A stretch of 64,000 bases of DNA, taken from positions 126,484,630 through 126,548,629 of the forward strand of contig OW121740.1 of NCBI GenBank assembly GCA_933228675.1, in the 5' to 3' direction. This DNA is from Stomorhina lunata (lineage: Eukaryota; Arthropoda; Insecta; Diptera; Rhiniidae). The notes beneath the pieces were generated by a model. That model had not been told where the DNA came from, ran no database searches, and was given only the letters and a program-made list of their open reading frames with translations. A program made the position numbers and the translations under genes. The stretch's first letter is position 1, and each line of letters starts with the position of its first letter. Below are positions 1-11,862 of the stretch, in pieces.

Positions 1-440
1 AACCCATTAAATATGTGTAAAACCCACCTAAAACGGAAACTCTGTATAAAAAAACCAACAATTTACAAATGCAGATGTATTTAATAAACAACTGATACGA
101 GTATTATTAACCACATTTAAACACATGTATAATTATTATTAAATTATTATCTTTTTTATCGGTATTTTATGAAAATTGAATTAAATGAAAAAAATATGTT
201 TGATATAAAAAGAAATTATTCTTTTGTGAATCGAAAAAATGATATACACTCATGTTTATAGTTATTAAATGTAAATTTTGATACAATAAATAATAATGGA
301 TCCTCAAAAATGGGTGTACAATGATATAAGTAAATATTTAGAGCGAAATGTATGTACCCAATAGAAATTTTGAAAAAAATAACTTAAGGGACACCCTTTA
401 GACAACTCGAGGAATAAGCCAAGGATAAGATCACCTTCAA
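1..440. other. AT-rich intergenic DNA
   Basis: No ORF of note, no RNA gene and no clear repeat. It borders the first minisatellite array. Confidence 0.6.
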
Positions 441-2400
441 GAAGAAATTTAAAGGAAATTTTTCAAAACATTTTTTACAAATTTCCTATTTTTATAGGAA
501 ATTTTTCAAAAATTTCCTATTTTTATAGGAAATTTTTCAAAAATTTCCTATTTTTATAGAAAATTTTTCAAAAATTTCCTATTTTTATAGGAAATTTTTC
601 AAAAATTTCCTATTTTTATAGGAAATTTTTCAAAAATTTCCTATTTTTATAGGAAATTTTACAAAAATTTCCTATTTTTATAGGAAATTTTTCAAAAATT
701 TCCTATTTTTATAGGAAATTTTTCAAAAATTTCCTATTTTTATAGGAAATTTTTCAAAAATTTCCTATTTTTATAGGAAATTTTTCAAAAATTTCCTATT
801 TTTATAGGAAATTTTTCAAAAATTTCCTATTTTTATAGGAAATTTTTCAAAAATTTCCTATTTTTATAGGAAATTTTTCAAAAATTTCCTATTTTTATAG
901 GAAATTTTTCAAAAATTTCCTATTTTTATAGGAAATTTTTCAAAAATTTCCTATTTTTATAGGAAATTTTTCAAAAATTTCTATTTTTATAGGAAATTTT
1001 TCAAAAATTTCCTATTTTGATAGGAAATTTTTCAAAAATTTCCTATTTTTATAGGAAATTTTTCAAAAATTTCTATTTTTATAGGAAATTTTTCAAAAAT
1101 TTCCTATTTTTATAGGAAATTTTTCAAAAATTTCCTATTTTTATAGGAAATTTTTCAAAAATTTCCTATTTTTATAGGAAATTTTTCAAAAATTTCCTAT
1201 TTTTATAGGAAATTTTTCAAAAATTTCCTATTTTTATAGGAAATTTTTCAAAAATTTCCTATTTTTATAGGAAATTTTTCAAAAATTTCCTATTTTTATA
1301 GGAAATTTTTCAAAAATTTCCTATTTTTATAGGAAATTTTTCAAAAATTTCCTATTTTTATAGGAAATTTTTCAAAAATTTCCTATTTTTATAGGAAATT
1401 TTTCAAAAATTTCCTATTTTTATAGGAAATTTTTCAAAAATTTCCTATTTTTATAGGAAATTTTTCAAAAATTTCCTATTTTTATAGGAAATTTTTCAAA
1501 AATTTCCTATTTTTATAGGAAATTTTTCAAAAATTTCTATTTTTATAGGAAATTTTTCAAAAATTTCCTATTTTTATAGGAAATTTTTCAAAAATTTCCT
1601 ATTTTTATAGGAAATTTTTCAAAAATTTCCTATTTTTATAGGAAATTTTTCAAAAATTTCCTATTTTTATAGGAAATTTTTCAAAAATTTCCTATTTTTA
1701 TAGGAAATTTTTCAAAAATTTCCTATTTTTATAGGAAATTTTTCAAAAATTTCCTATTTTTATAGGAAATTTTTCAAAAATTTCCTATTTTTATAGGAAA
1801 TTTTTCAAAAATTTCCTATTTTTATAGGAAATTTTTCAAAAATTTCCTATTTTTATAGGAAATTTTTCAAAAATTTCCTATTTTTATAGGAAATTTTTCA
1901 AAAATTTCCTATTTTTATAGGAAATTTTTCAAAAATTTCCTATTTTTATAGGAAATTTTTCAAAAATTTCCTATTTTTATAGGAAATTTTTCAAAAATTT
2001 CCTATTTTTATAGGAAATTTTTCAAAAATTTCCTATTTTTATAGGAAATTTTTCAAAAATTTCCTATTTTTATAGGAAATTTTTCAAAAATTTCCTATTT
2101 TTATAGGAAATTTTTCAAAAATTTCTTATTTTTATAGGAAATTTTTCAAAAATTTCCTATTTTTATAGGAAATTTTTCAAAAATTTCCTATTTTTATAGG
2201 AAATTTTTCAAAAATTTCCTATTTTTATAGGAAATTTTTCAAAAATTTCCTATTTTTATAGGAAATTTTTCAAAAATTTCCTATTTTTATAGGAAATTTT
2301 TCAAAAATTTCCTATTTTTATAGGAAATTTTTCAAAAATTTCCTATTTTTATAGGAAATTTTTCAAAAATTTCCTATTTTTATAGGAAATTTTGTAAAAT
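441..2400. repeat. 31-bp palindromic minisatellite array 1 (about 60 copies)
   Basis: A very homogeneous tandem array with a 31-bp period. Each unit joins two overlapping near-palindromes: CCTATTTTTATAGG, with its flanking AAATTT, and GAAATTTTTCAAAAATTTC. Only scattered changes are visible (a few TTTCTATT for TTTCCTATT, one CTTATT, one TTTTGATAGG), so the array looks recently homogenised. The first and last units decay into unique sequence near 475 and 2395. There is no coding potential. Same super-family as the arrays at 5.6, 8.1, 11.9, 44.8 and 47.3 kb. Confidence 0.95.
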
Positions 2401-3659
2401 TTTCCTACAGGGGTTAAACTCGCTTAAAGTGCAAGAACCTTTTCATATCTCCAAATCATAAAAGATAAGAAAGCAAAAAAATATTTTATTATTTATTGCA
2501 TTTTAAGTCGTGCCATAAAAATAATACAAATGAAAACCACAAACGAAAAAAACCTTATAATTATCAACAATTAATATTAACAAAAGAATTGTTTTTAATT
2601 AATTTTTCCATCGTTTTCGTCCAAAATATAAAAACCCAATAGCCATAATTTATGTAATTTCAAATGTTTATAATACTCGTATTCTTTTATTTATTTATTA
2701 TTAATTTCAGCACGTTTTCTTAAACATTTCGTGTTTAATAAACATTTTCAAATGTTTCAAAATTTTCAAACATTTTTTTCGGTTATATTTAATTTTTGTT
2801 TTTTGTTCAAAAAACTAAGAAATAAATAAACAATTATAACAGAAATTCAACACATTTTAACCCCTTTAGTTTAACATGATTTCTTGTCAAAATATTTTTA
2901 CTTTATATATTTAATGTGGTCGTTGGATTTTTGGATTTAGATTTTGGTTTTTGTACATGATTTAGAGTAGAGTGGGCTTTCAGGCAATCGCTTGTTTGGA
3001 TTTTGGTTAAGTTGGTTCAGATGTTGGTGGTAAGCGTGACAAAATGCCATTAATTGTGTTGACAGTTTAAGTGAATAAAAATCGTTTGAAATTGTTTTAG
3101 TCTCAGTTCATTTTTTTATTAGATTTTTCTATATATTTTTTTTTATTTTAGATTTTGATGAAAAAAAATTATAATGAATGACCATTTGAATGGTGTTAAA
3201 TACCACATTTCCATTTTTTGTTTTATTTAATTGTTTTCGGCTTTACAGTTTGGAACTCGTACTCTACTTTTAACCGATTTAATTTGCCATGACCACTTAA
3301 ATTTTCATTCTCTTAACATTTTCCTACTCAGATTACAGAATTTGTTTTTCCTTACCAGAAACACATAAATTAATGATAAAGAATTTCGGTTTTAGTGGTG
3401 AGATTTTGAAAAAGCTTTAATTCCCAAAAATTATTTAAATTATTAATTGGCAGAGAAAAGTATAAGTCGGAAAATATGTAATTATTTCAAAAGATGATTG
3501 AAACGGGAGATATACAATTAAAGTGGAAAATTGGATATATATTAACTACATATGTATTTATAAATCGTTCTTAATGGTTTACATTAAGACTTTTTAAGAA
3601 ATTATGATTGTATAACTCCTTCCTCATAGATCCAATACTTAACTATGACAGAAAAGAAC
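2401..3659. other. AT-rich intergenic DNA
   Basis: Simple A/T-rich sequence with poly-T runs. No gene, RNA or transposon was recognised. Confidence 0.55.
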
Positions 3660-4645
3660 CTACAAAAAAATTCTTATATGAAAATTTTAGAAAAAAAATT
3701 TATATGAAAATTTTTCTATAGAAAAAATTTGTATCTGAAAATTTTTCTATAGAAACAATTTTTATATGAAAATTTTTCTATGGAAAAAATTTTTATATGA
3801 AAATTTTTGTATAGAAAAAATTTGTATATGAAAATTTTTCTATAGAAAAAAATTTTATATGAAAATTTTTCTATTAAAAAAATTTGTATATGAAAATTTT
3901 TCTATAGAAAAATTTTCATATAAAAATTTTTGTTATACAAAAATTAAAATTTTTCTATAGAAAAAAATTTGTTATAGAAAAATGTTCATCTAATTTTTTT
4001 CTACAGAAAAATTTTCATATAAAAATGTTTATATAAAAATATTTCTATAAAAAAAATGTTTATATGAAAATTTTTCTATAGAAAAAATTTTTGTATAAAA
4101 ATTTTTGTATAAAAATTTTTCTATAAAATTTTGTTAAAGAAAAAATTTTTATATGAAAATTTTTTTAAAGAAAAAATTTTTATATGAAAATGTTTCTAAA
4201 GAAACAATTTTTACATGAAAATTTTCTATAGAAACAATTTTTGTATGGATAGAATTTATGTATGAAAATTTTTCTATAAAAAAAAATTGTATATAAAATA
4301 TTTTTCTATAGAAAAATTTTCATATACAAATTTTTTCTATACAAAAATTTTCATATAAAAATTTTTTCCATAGAAAAATTTTCATATAAAAATTGTTTCT
4401 ATAGAAAAATTTTTCTATAGAAAAATTTTTTATATGAACATTTTTCTATTAAAAAAAAAATGTATATGAACATTTTTCTATAAAAAAATTTTTTATATGA
4501 AAATTTTTCTATAGAAAATTTTTTTTTTTCAAATTTTTCTAAGAAAATTTTTCTATGGAAAAAATTTTGTATGAAAATTTTTCTATAAAAAAATTATTAT
4601 ATGAAAATTTTTCTATGGATACAATTTTTTATATGAAAATTTGGA
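3660..4645. repeat. Degenerate A/T minisatellite, unit about 28-31 bp
   Basis: Imperfect tandem copies built from TATGAAAATTTTTCTATAG followed by an A run and ATTT. Spacing varies and unit orientation changes: near 3905-4020 and 4310-4400 the complementary form (CTATAGAAAAATTTTCATAT) appears. The CTATAG palindrome core links it to the arrays in and after the protease gene. The only ORF here simply reads through repeat units and is not a gene. Confidence 0.85.
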
Positions 4646-4649
4646 TAAA

Positions 4650-4790
4650 GAGCAATGAAAAACACATAAACGCACAAACAAACATGCATTTCAGAAGCAC
4701 GTGTGTGTGCCTTAGCTTTCTCTCATTGGATAATCGTCTCCATTAATTGTTTTTTATGGGAGTTTTCACAACGACCATACGGCGAATTAT
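4650..4790. repeat. Dispersed repeat, partner at 58655-58790
   Basis: The stretch around AACACATAAACGCACAA, then GTGTGTGTGCCTTAGCTTTC and CGACCATACGGC, recurs in the same order and strand at 58655-58790. A diverged dispersed repeat of unknown class; possibly part of a larger mobile element. Confidence 0.7.
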
Positions 4791-5190
4791 AGTATAGGAG
4801 TTTAACATGTTTATATTACAGAGTCTTAGCTCCGGTTAAACAGTTATATGTATATGATATATGAAACTATATAAGAAACTCAATAGTTTTTATTTTTTTT
4901 ATCTAACTATCGATCAAATGTCTTATTTCTATTCAGCTGATATCAATTCAGTTATAACGCATTTTTACGATATCAGGATAAAATATTACAAAATAAATAA
5001 ATAATATTTTTTTAATAAATGTTAATTACTTTTTAAGCTCATTTAGGCCTAATATTAATATAAAAAGTTCATGTGGTCTTTTTTAAAAATATATTTAGAA
5101 TTTTTATTTTAAAAAATAATTAATCATATTTTACCACAAAAATATCATATATTTTCAATTTTATATTATATTTTCAATTTTAAATATCAC

Positions 5191-5228
5191 TATATAAACT
5201 GTCTAATAATTCCAAAAAGTCATCAGTT
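5191..5228 (+). promoter_or_regulatory. Core promoter of the antimicrobial-peptide gene
   Basis: TATATAAA at 5191-5198 lies about 30 bp upstream of TCATCAGTT (5220-5228), a match to the arthropod TCAGT initiator, putting the start near 5222-5225 and leaving a 5' UTR of about 55 nt. A weak kappaB-like GGGAGTTTTC occurs at 4758-4767. An inducible NF-kappaB site would fit an immune peptide, but this match is poor and far upstream. Confidence 0.65.
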
Positions 5229-5277
5229 GAATTTTCTCTTCTAAACAATTAAAAGCTCTTGAATTAAAAGCTCCACC

Positions 5278-5579
5278 ATGAACTTTAACAAATATTTTGC
5301 TTTATTGGCCGTTTTGGTCTTGTGCATTTTGGGTCATCAAGTTGCTGATGCTCGTCATCATTTCGGACACATTGGCCATGAAATTGTAAGTAACTGTTGA
5401 ATTGCGTCATTAGAAATGACTTATTATAATTGATTCCCTAATTTTAGCACAAGGGAGTCGATAAGGCCGATCATGTTGTCAAACAAGCCGGTAAAGTTGT
5501 GTCGACTGTGAATAAAGCCAAAAATGTGGTAGAAGCTGGTGCTGCCGTTGCTGGCGCTGTGGCCGCTGCAGCTGCATAA
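5278..5579 (+). CDS. Cecropin/stomoxyn-like secreted antimicrobial peptide (two exons)
   Basis: Exons 5278-5385 and 5448-5579, joined in phase 0 across a 62-bp intron (GTAAGT donor, ATTTTAG acceptor), encode 79 residues. The start follows a CCACC context and is the only ATG after the initiator. Residues 1-25 form a signal peptide (MNFNKYFALL, then a Val/Leu core, ending VADA). The mature 54-residue peptide starts at Arg26. Its first 20 residues hold six His (27, 28, 31, 34, 37, 45); six Lys and one Arg against two Asp and two Glu make it cationic; the last 14 residues are almost all Ala, Gly and Val. No Cys occurs in the mature part. Short length, signal peptide and a basic amphipathic N half with an Ala/Val-rich C half are typical of cecropins and of stomoxyn, the gut peptide of Stomoxys. 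The predicted role, lysing bacterial membranes after secretion, is by family. It is not a canonical cecropin: the Trp-Leu-Lys start is missing. It sits alone between minisatellites. Confidence 0.75.
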
Positions 5580-5617
5580 ATTTTTTTTCGAAATACCTGA
5601 TTCTTTAAAGTTAACAA

Positions 5618-5623
5618 AATAAA
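5618..5623 (+). promoter_or_regulatory. Polyadenylation signal of the peptide gene
   Basis: AATAAA 39 nt after the stop codon. The first units of the next array begin about 10-20 nt downstream, so cleavage would fall at the array edge. Confidence 0.75.
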
Positions 5624-5631
5624 ACATAATA

Positions 5632-7090
5632 TAGAAATTTTCAAAAACTTCCTTTAAAAACTTAGAACTTCTTAAAAATTTACTTTAAAAATATAGAAAT
5701 TTAAAAAAAGAGAAACTTTCTAAAATTTCCTGTAAAAATAGAACAATTTTTTTTAATTTTTCTATAATTTCCTATAAAGAATATAGAAGTTTTCCAAAAT
5801 TTCCTATAAAAATATAGAAGTTTAAGAAAATTTCTTATAAAAATATAGACATTTTTGAAAATTTCCTTTAAAAATATAGAAATTTTCGAAAATTTCCTAT
5901 AAAAATATAGAAATTTTCGAAAATTTCTTATAAAAATACAGAAATTTTCGAAAATTTCCTATAAAAATATAGAAATTTTCGAAAATTTCTTATTAAAATA
6001 TAGAAATTTTTGAAAATTTCTATAAAATTTCAATTAAAATATAAATTAAAATATAAATAAAATTTCCTATAAAAATATAGAAATTTACGAAAATTTCCTA
6101 TAGAAATGTCCTATAAAAATATAGAAATTTTGGAAAATATCCTATAAAAATATATAAATTTTCGAAAATTTGCTATAAAGATATAGAAATTTTCGAAAGT
6201 TTGCTATAAAAATATAAAAATTTTCAAAAATTTTCTTTAAAAATATAGAAATTTTCGAAAATATTCTATAAAAATAGATAAATTTTCAAAAATTTCCTAT
6301 AAAAATATAGAAACTTTTGAAAATTTTCTATAAAAATATAGAAATTTTGGAAAATTTTCTATAAAAATATAGAAATTTTGGAAAATTTTCTATAAAAATC
6401 TAGAAATTTTCGAAAATTTTCTATAAAAATCTAGAAATTTTCGAAAATTTCCTATAAAAATATAGAAATTTTCGAAAATTTCCTATAAAAATATAGAAAT
6501 TTTCGAAAATTTCCTATAAAAATATAGAAATTTTCGAAAATTTCCTATAAAAATATAGAAATTTTCGAAAATTTCCTATAAAAATGTAGAAATTTTCGAA
6601 AATTTCCTATAAAAATATAGAAATTTTCGAAAATTTCCTATAAAAATATAGAAATTTTCGAAAATTTCCTATAAAAATATAGAAATTTTCGAAAATTTTC
6701 TATAAAAATATAGAAATTTTCGAAAATTTCCTATAAAAATATAGAAATTTTCGAAAATTTCCTATAAAAATATAGAAATTTTCGAAAATTTCCTATAAAA
6801 ATATAGAAATTTTCGAAAATTTCCTATAAAAATATAGAAATTTTCGAAAATTTTCTATAAAAATAGAGAAATTTTCGAAAATTTCCTATAAAAATATAGA
6901 AAATTTCCTATAAAAGTATAGAAATTTTCGAAAATTTACTATAAAAATATAGAAATTATCGAAAATTTTCGATAAAAATATAGAAATTTTCAAAAATTTC
7001 CTATAAAAATATAGAAATTTTAGAAAATTTCCTATTAGAATATAGAAATTTTAGAAAATTACCTATAAAATTACAGAAATTTTCAAAAAA
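5632..7090. repeat. 31-bp minisatellite array 2 (about 45 copies)
   Basis: Units of TATAGAAATTTTCGAAAA plus TTTCCTATAAAAA, 31 bp. The centre (about 6430-6840) is nearly uniform; both ends are degenerate, as expected where unequal exchange homogenises the middle. Each unit holds the palindrome GAAATTTTCGAAAATTTC. Relative to array 3 the unit is in reverse orientation (TATAAAAATATAG here, CTATTTTTATAG there). Confidence 0.92.
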
Positions 7091-7130
7091 TCGGTTATCA
7101 TGGTGCGATAAGTGTCTCCAATGACCATAA

Positions 7131-7193
7131 TGGCCGTTGACATCTTTAAAGATGACAACAAATGGCCGTTGACATCTTTAAAGATGACAACAT
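7131..7193. repeat. Tandemly doubled 32-bp palindromic segment
   Basis: Two adjacent copies, 32 bp apart, of TGGCCGTTGACATC followed by TTTAAAGATGACAAC. Each contains a near-perfect inverted repeat, GTTGACATCTTT / AAAGATGACAAC. Confidence 0.9.
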
Positions 7194-8100
7194 AAATATT
7201 GTCATTCTAAATAACAGGTGGTTAAAACAATAAATGGCCCACCCGATAGTTATTGAAACAATATTTGGAATTAATTGTGAAAAATATCTTTACCCTGGCT
7301 TTCAATAACAAAACTATCAATTTCATTTCTAATGCCTAATTAGATATAAAATTAATATTTGCCTTGAAGGTGAAATATTAGAACCAATGAAATGAAAGAG
7401 GCCGGTCACTTTTTCGATATTTAACAGGAAACCCGTTTCAATTTTATTATTTAACTTAGATAAGATTAAAATTGACTTTTATTTCAATATACGTCTACGA
7501 GAACAATAAACAGTCACATTTTTGGTCTAATATTTGATGAATTATTTAAAATAAATGGACTTAAAAATTATCTTTAAGAATTTTCAATAAATGTAAAACC
7601 ATCAAAAGAATTATGAGAGGAAATAGTATTAAAAATTAATTTGAAAGCAATTCATTAAAAAATTTATTTTTTCTTTCATGAAAAAAAAAAATATAGCGAA
7701 ATTTATTTTTAAAGTACAAAATATTTTATGATAACAAAAACTCTTGCTGGGAATTTATTTTAAATTTTAAACAAAAATAAAATTAAGTTTTAAACATGTT
7801 TAATTCCTTTTCCTATGGTTTAGCAGTAGCATTTTTATATTTTATGCATCTCAAAATTTATCACATGTAATAAATCTAAAGATTATTTAGTTTTTCCTTC
7901 AATAAAAAACTGTGTGGATTTTTATAGAGATTTTTATGATTTTTGCAATAACATTTATGGAAATTTTGCATAAAATATTCCCACAAATCTTAAGTTATTG
8001 CAGAACGAAAATGTAGGAAAAATGTGACCAACTATTAATGTCAAAGAGAACTAATTATGTAATATTCAAATACTACTTTTATTTTTAATTTTTAAAGATT
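7194..8100. other. AT-rich intergenic DNA between inverted arrays
   Basis: No gene, RNA or transposon recognised. It separates arrays 2 and 3, whose units run in opposite directions. Confidence 0.55.
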
Positions 8101-10312
8101 TAATAAAAAATTTTCGAAAATTTCTATTTTTATGGGAAATTTTTGAAAATTTTTAAATTTTTATAGGAAATTTTCAAAAATTTCTATATTTTTATAGGAA
8201 ATTTTCGAAAATTTCTATACTTTTATAGGAAATTTTCGAAAATTTCTATACCTTTATAGGAAATTTTCGAAAATTTCTATATTTTTATAGGAAATTTTTG
8301 AAAATTTCTATATTTTTATAGAAAATTTTCGAAAATTTCTCTATTTTTATAAAAAAAAATTTCGAAAATTTCTCTATTTTTGTAGAAAATTTTCGAAAGT
8401 TTCTCTATTTTTATATAAAATTTTCGAAAATTTCTCTATTTTTATAGAAAATTTTCGAAAATTTCTCTATTTTTATAGAAAATTTTCGAAAATTTCTCTA
8501 TTTTTATAGAAAATTTTCGAAAATTTCTCTATTTTTATAGAAAATTTTCGAAAATTTCTCTATTTTTATAGAAAAATTTCGAAAATTTCTCTATTTTTAT
8601 AGAAAATTTTCGAAAATTTCTCTATTTTTATAGAAAATTTTCGAAAATTTCTCTATTTTTATTGAAAATTTTCGAAAATTTCTCCGTTTTTATAGAAAAT
8701 TTTCGAAAATTTCTCTATTTTTATAGAAAATTTTCGAAAATTTCTCTATTTTTATAGAAAATTTTCGAAAATTTCTCTATTTTTATAGAAAATTTTCGAA
8801 AATTTCTCTATTTTTATAGAAAAATTTCGAAAATTTCTCTATTTTTATAGAAAATTTTCGAAAATTTCTCTATTTTTATAGAAAATTTTCGAAAATTTCT
8901 CTATTTTTATTGAAAATTTTCGAAAATTTCTCCGTTTTTATAGAAAATTTTCGAAAATTTCTCTATTTTTATAGAAAATTTTCGAAAATTTCTCTATTTT
9001 TATAGAAAATTTTCGAAAATTTCTCTATTTTTATAGAAAATTTTCGAAAATTTCTCTATTTTTATAGAAATTTTTCGAAAATTTCTCTATTTTTATGGAA
9101 ATTTTCCGAAATTTTCTCTAGTTTTATAGAAAATTTTCGAAATTTTCTCTATTTTTATAGAAAATTTTCGAAAATTTCTCTATTTTTATAGAAAATTTTC
9201 GAAATTTTCACTATTTTTTTAGAAAATATTCGAAAATTTCTCTATTTTTATAGAAAATTTTCGAAAATTTATCTATTTTTATAGAAAATTTTCTCTAATT
9301 TCTCTATTTTTATAGAAAATTTTCGAAAATTTCTATATTTTTATAGAAAATTTTCGAAAATTTCTCTATTTTTATAGAAAATTTTCGAAAATTTCTAGAT
9401 TTTTATAGAAAATTTTCGAAAATTTCTCTATTTTTATAGAAAATTTTCGAAAATTTCTATATTTTTACAGAAAATTTTCGAAAATTTCTCTATTTTTATA
9501 GAAAATTTTCGAAAATTTCTCTATTTTTATAGAAAATTTTCGAAAATTTCTCTATTTTTATAGAAAATTTTCGAAAATTTCTCTATTTTTATAGAAAATT
9601 TTCGAAAATTTCTCTATTTTTATAGAAAATTTTCAAAAATTTCTCTATTTTTATAGAAAATTTTCGAAAATTTCTCTATTTTTATAGAAAATTTTCGAAA
9701 ATTTCTCTATTTTTATAGAAAATTTTCGAAAATTTCTCTATTTTTATAGAAAATTTTCGAAATTTTCTCTATTTTTACAGAAAATTTTCGAAAATTTCTC
9801 TATTTTTACAGAAAATTTTCGAAAATTTCTCTATTTTTATAGAAAATTTTCGAAAATTTCTCTATTTTTATAGAAAATTTCTCTATTTTTATAGAAAATT
9901 TCTCTATTTTTATAGAAAATTTCTCTATTTTTATAGAAAAATTTTCGAAAACTTCTATATTTTTATAGAAAATTTTCGAAAATTTCTCTATTTTTATAGA
10001 AAATTTTCGAAAATTTCTCTATTTTTATAAAAAATTTTCGAAAATTTCTCTATTTTTATAGAAAATTTTCGAAAATTTCTCTATTTTTATAGAAAATTTT
10101 CGAAAATTTCTCTATTTTTATAAAAAATTTTCGAAAATTTCTCTATTTTTATAGAAAATTTTAGAAAATTTCTCTATTTTTATAGAAAATTTTCGAAAAT
10201 TTCTCTATTTTTATAAAAAATTTTCGAAAATTTCTCTATTTTTATAGAAAATTTTCGAAAATTTCTCTATTTTTATAGAAAATTTTCGAAAATTTCTCTA
10301 TTTTTATAGATT
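8101..10312. repeat. 31-bp minisatellite array 3 (about 70 copies)
   Basis: Units of AAAATTTCTCTATTTTTATAG plus AAAATTTTCG, 31 bp, containing the GAAAATTTTCGAAAATTTC palindrome. Early units (8100-8330) are divergent and carry TATAGG; later units are uniform. Diagnostic variants (GAAAAATTTCG, TTATTGAAAA, CTCCGTTTTT) occur twice exactly 248 bp apart (8571/8819 and 8661/8909), i.e. eight monomers: a higher-order duplication. Near 9870-9930 four shortened units lack the TCGAAAATTT part. It ends in a T run at 10312. Confidence 0.95.
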
Positions 10313-11862
10313 TTTTTTTTAGATTAAATAAGTCATAGAATAGTTGGTTCCATTCTTTATATTATTCATTTTGTCCTCATAATGCCAGATCAACTCTCAA
10401 AATCAAACTTCTTTAACACGTCAGAATCCAAAATAAAAAAAAGCAACAATCATAAAAAAGTAGTAAAAAATAAAGGTTATAAAAACATAAATCCAGTGAA
10501 GAAAACAAAAATGAAAATCAACCCAAAATTGAGAAAAGGAAATATTTAGTTAAAATAAAAAGTGTCAAATGTGAGGGAAACTCAAACCTTCTGTGACATG
10601 ACCCACAAATAACAATGAACTCTCACAGTTAAATAAAAAATAAAAATGTCATAAAAAATTTTAGCTTTTTTCTTCACTTTTGCAAAATGTATCCGAATAT
10701 TTAAATGTTGCAACTGATGGATAAATGGATATTTATGGCAACAACCTCCCCTCAGAAATAATGATGATGTTGATGGCGAGTTAGTGATGTCGTCGATAAA
10801 GGCATCAAATCGTCATAAAAAAAATGTTTGTTTAAATGAAAATCACTTGCATTTTCAGGATTAGGAAATTACAATAAATAATCGTTTGTTTTTTTTATTT
10901 TATTATTGGTTTTATGATTATTATTATTATTTTTATTTTGTGTATTTGTTAAACATCATATTATAAAAATTGTTTATTTTTTACTTATTTAATTTTTATA
11001 GGTTTTATGTTCTTTACTCCTCTGGGAATACAAAAATCTGAGCTTTTTTTGAAACTTACTACTTTAGTATGTTTACTCCAAAGTAAAAACAAGCTGTCGA
11101 TGTAAAATAAATAATATTATCTGTAGAACAAAAAGCCTTAAATAATGCGTCTTAATAACAACCAATTTCACAACTTCACTGTTTCAAAGATAACATGACG
11201 TGCAATAAACTCTCTATTATACCCTTTCCAAAGAAAGCAACCAAATTCATATACATCTATATGCATTTTTTGCTATAAAACAAAGTATGCGAAAATTGGT
11301 TTGTGTGGATAAATTATCTTGGGTATCTCCCTATAAAAGGTTTCTTAAAATCGATTTTTTCGCAGCCTAAAGGTATGCTCTATGATATTCACAAAGCTCA
11401 ATTAAGGTAAATTTTATATGTGGTAGGTACCCGAAGTAATCGACCGAATTAAACCAAATTCCGTAGATTATTCCTGTTCCAAGAAAGGCATATGATCAAA
11501 TTTCGTTGAATTACAATATTATTTGATGTTTTAACATTTAAAAATATAATTTACAAATTCTAAGAAAGAAATTTTTTATAACAAAACACAAAAAAAAAGC
11601 TCTACAAACTTTTGAAGGAAAAGAAATTTGAACAAACAAAAATTGAAGACCTTATTTTGAAAGTGTCCATAAGTCCATTTTTTTTAAATTGAGATATAAA
11701 GGGTAAATTAAATCTTAAGTTTTGATCAGAATCTATCAAATTTTTTCCTTCATTAAAACCAGTTGGAAATGAGTTTTTTTTGAATTGAAAAATGTATAGG
11801 ACTTAATCCACTTTCAAAACAAAAAAAACGAAAAATTTTGTTTCAAAAAATTTTGCAAATAT
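10313..11862. other. AT-rich intergenic DNA
   Basis: Low-complexity runs (ATT repeats near 10900-10950) and no convincing ORF or RNA. From about 11580 it contains poly-A/T stretches leading into array 4. No gene seen. Confidence 0.55.

Noticed and set aside
441..2400. CRISPR-like array
   Set aside because: Units are contiguous without unique spacers, and the context is eukaryotic; it is a minisatellite.
4555..4746. 63-codon ORF with repeated KILYENFS motifs
   Set aside because: It reads straight through A/T minisatellite units; the repeated peptide is the repeat itself.
5424..5627. 67-codon minus-strand ORF over the peptide gene
   Set aside because: Antisense shadow of exon 2, which has a signal peptide, splice sites and promoter in the sense direction.
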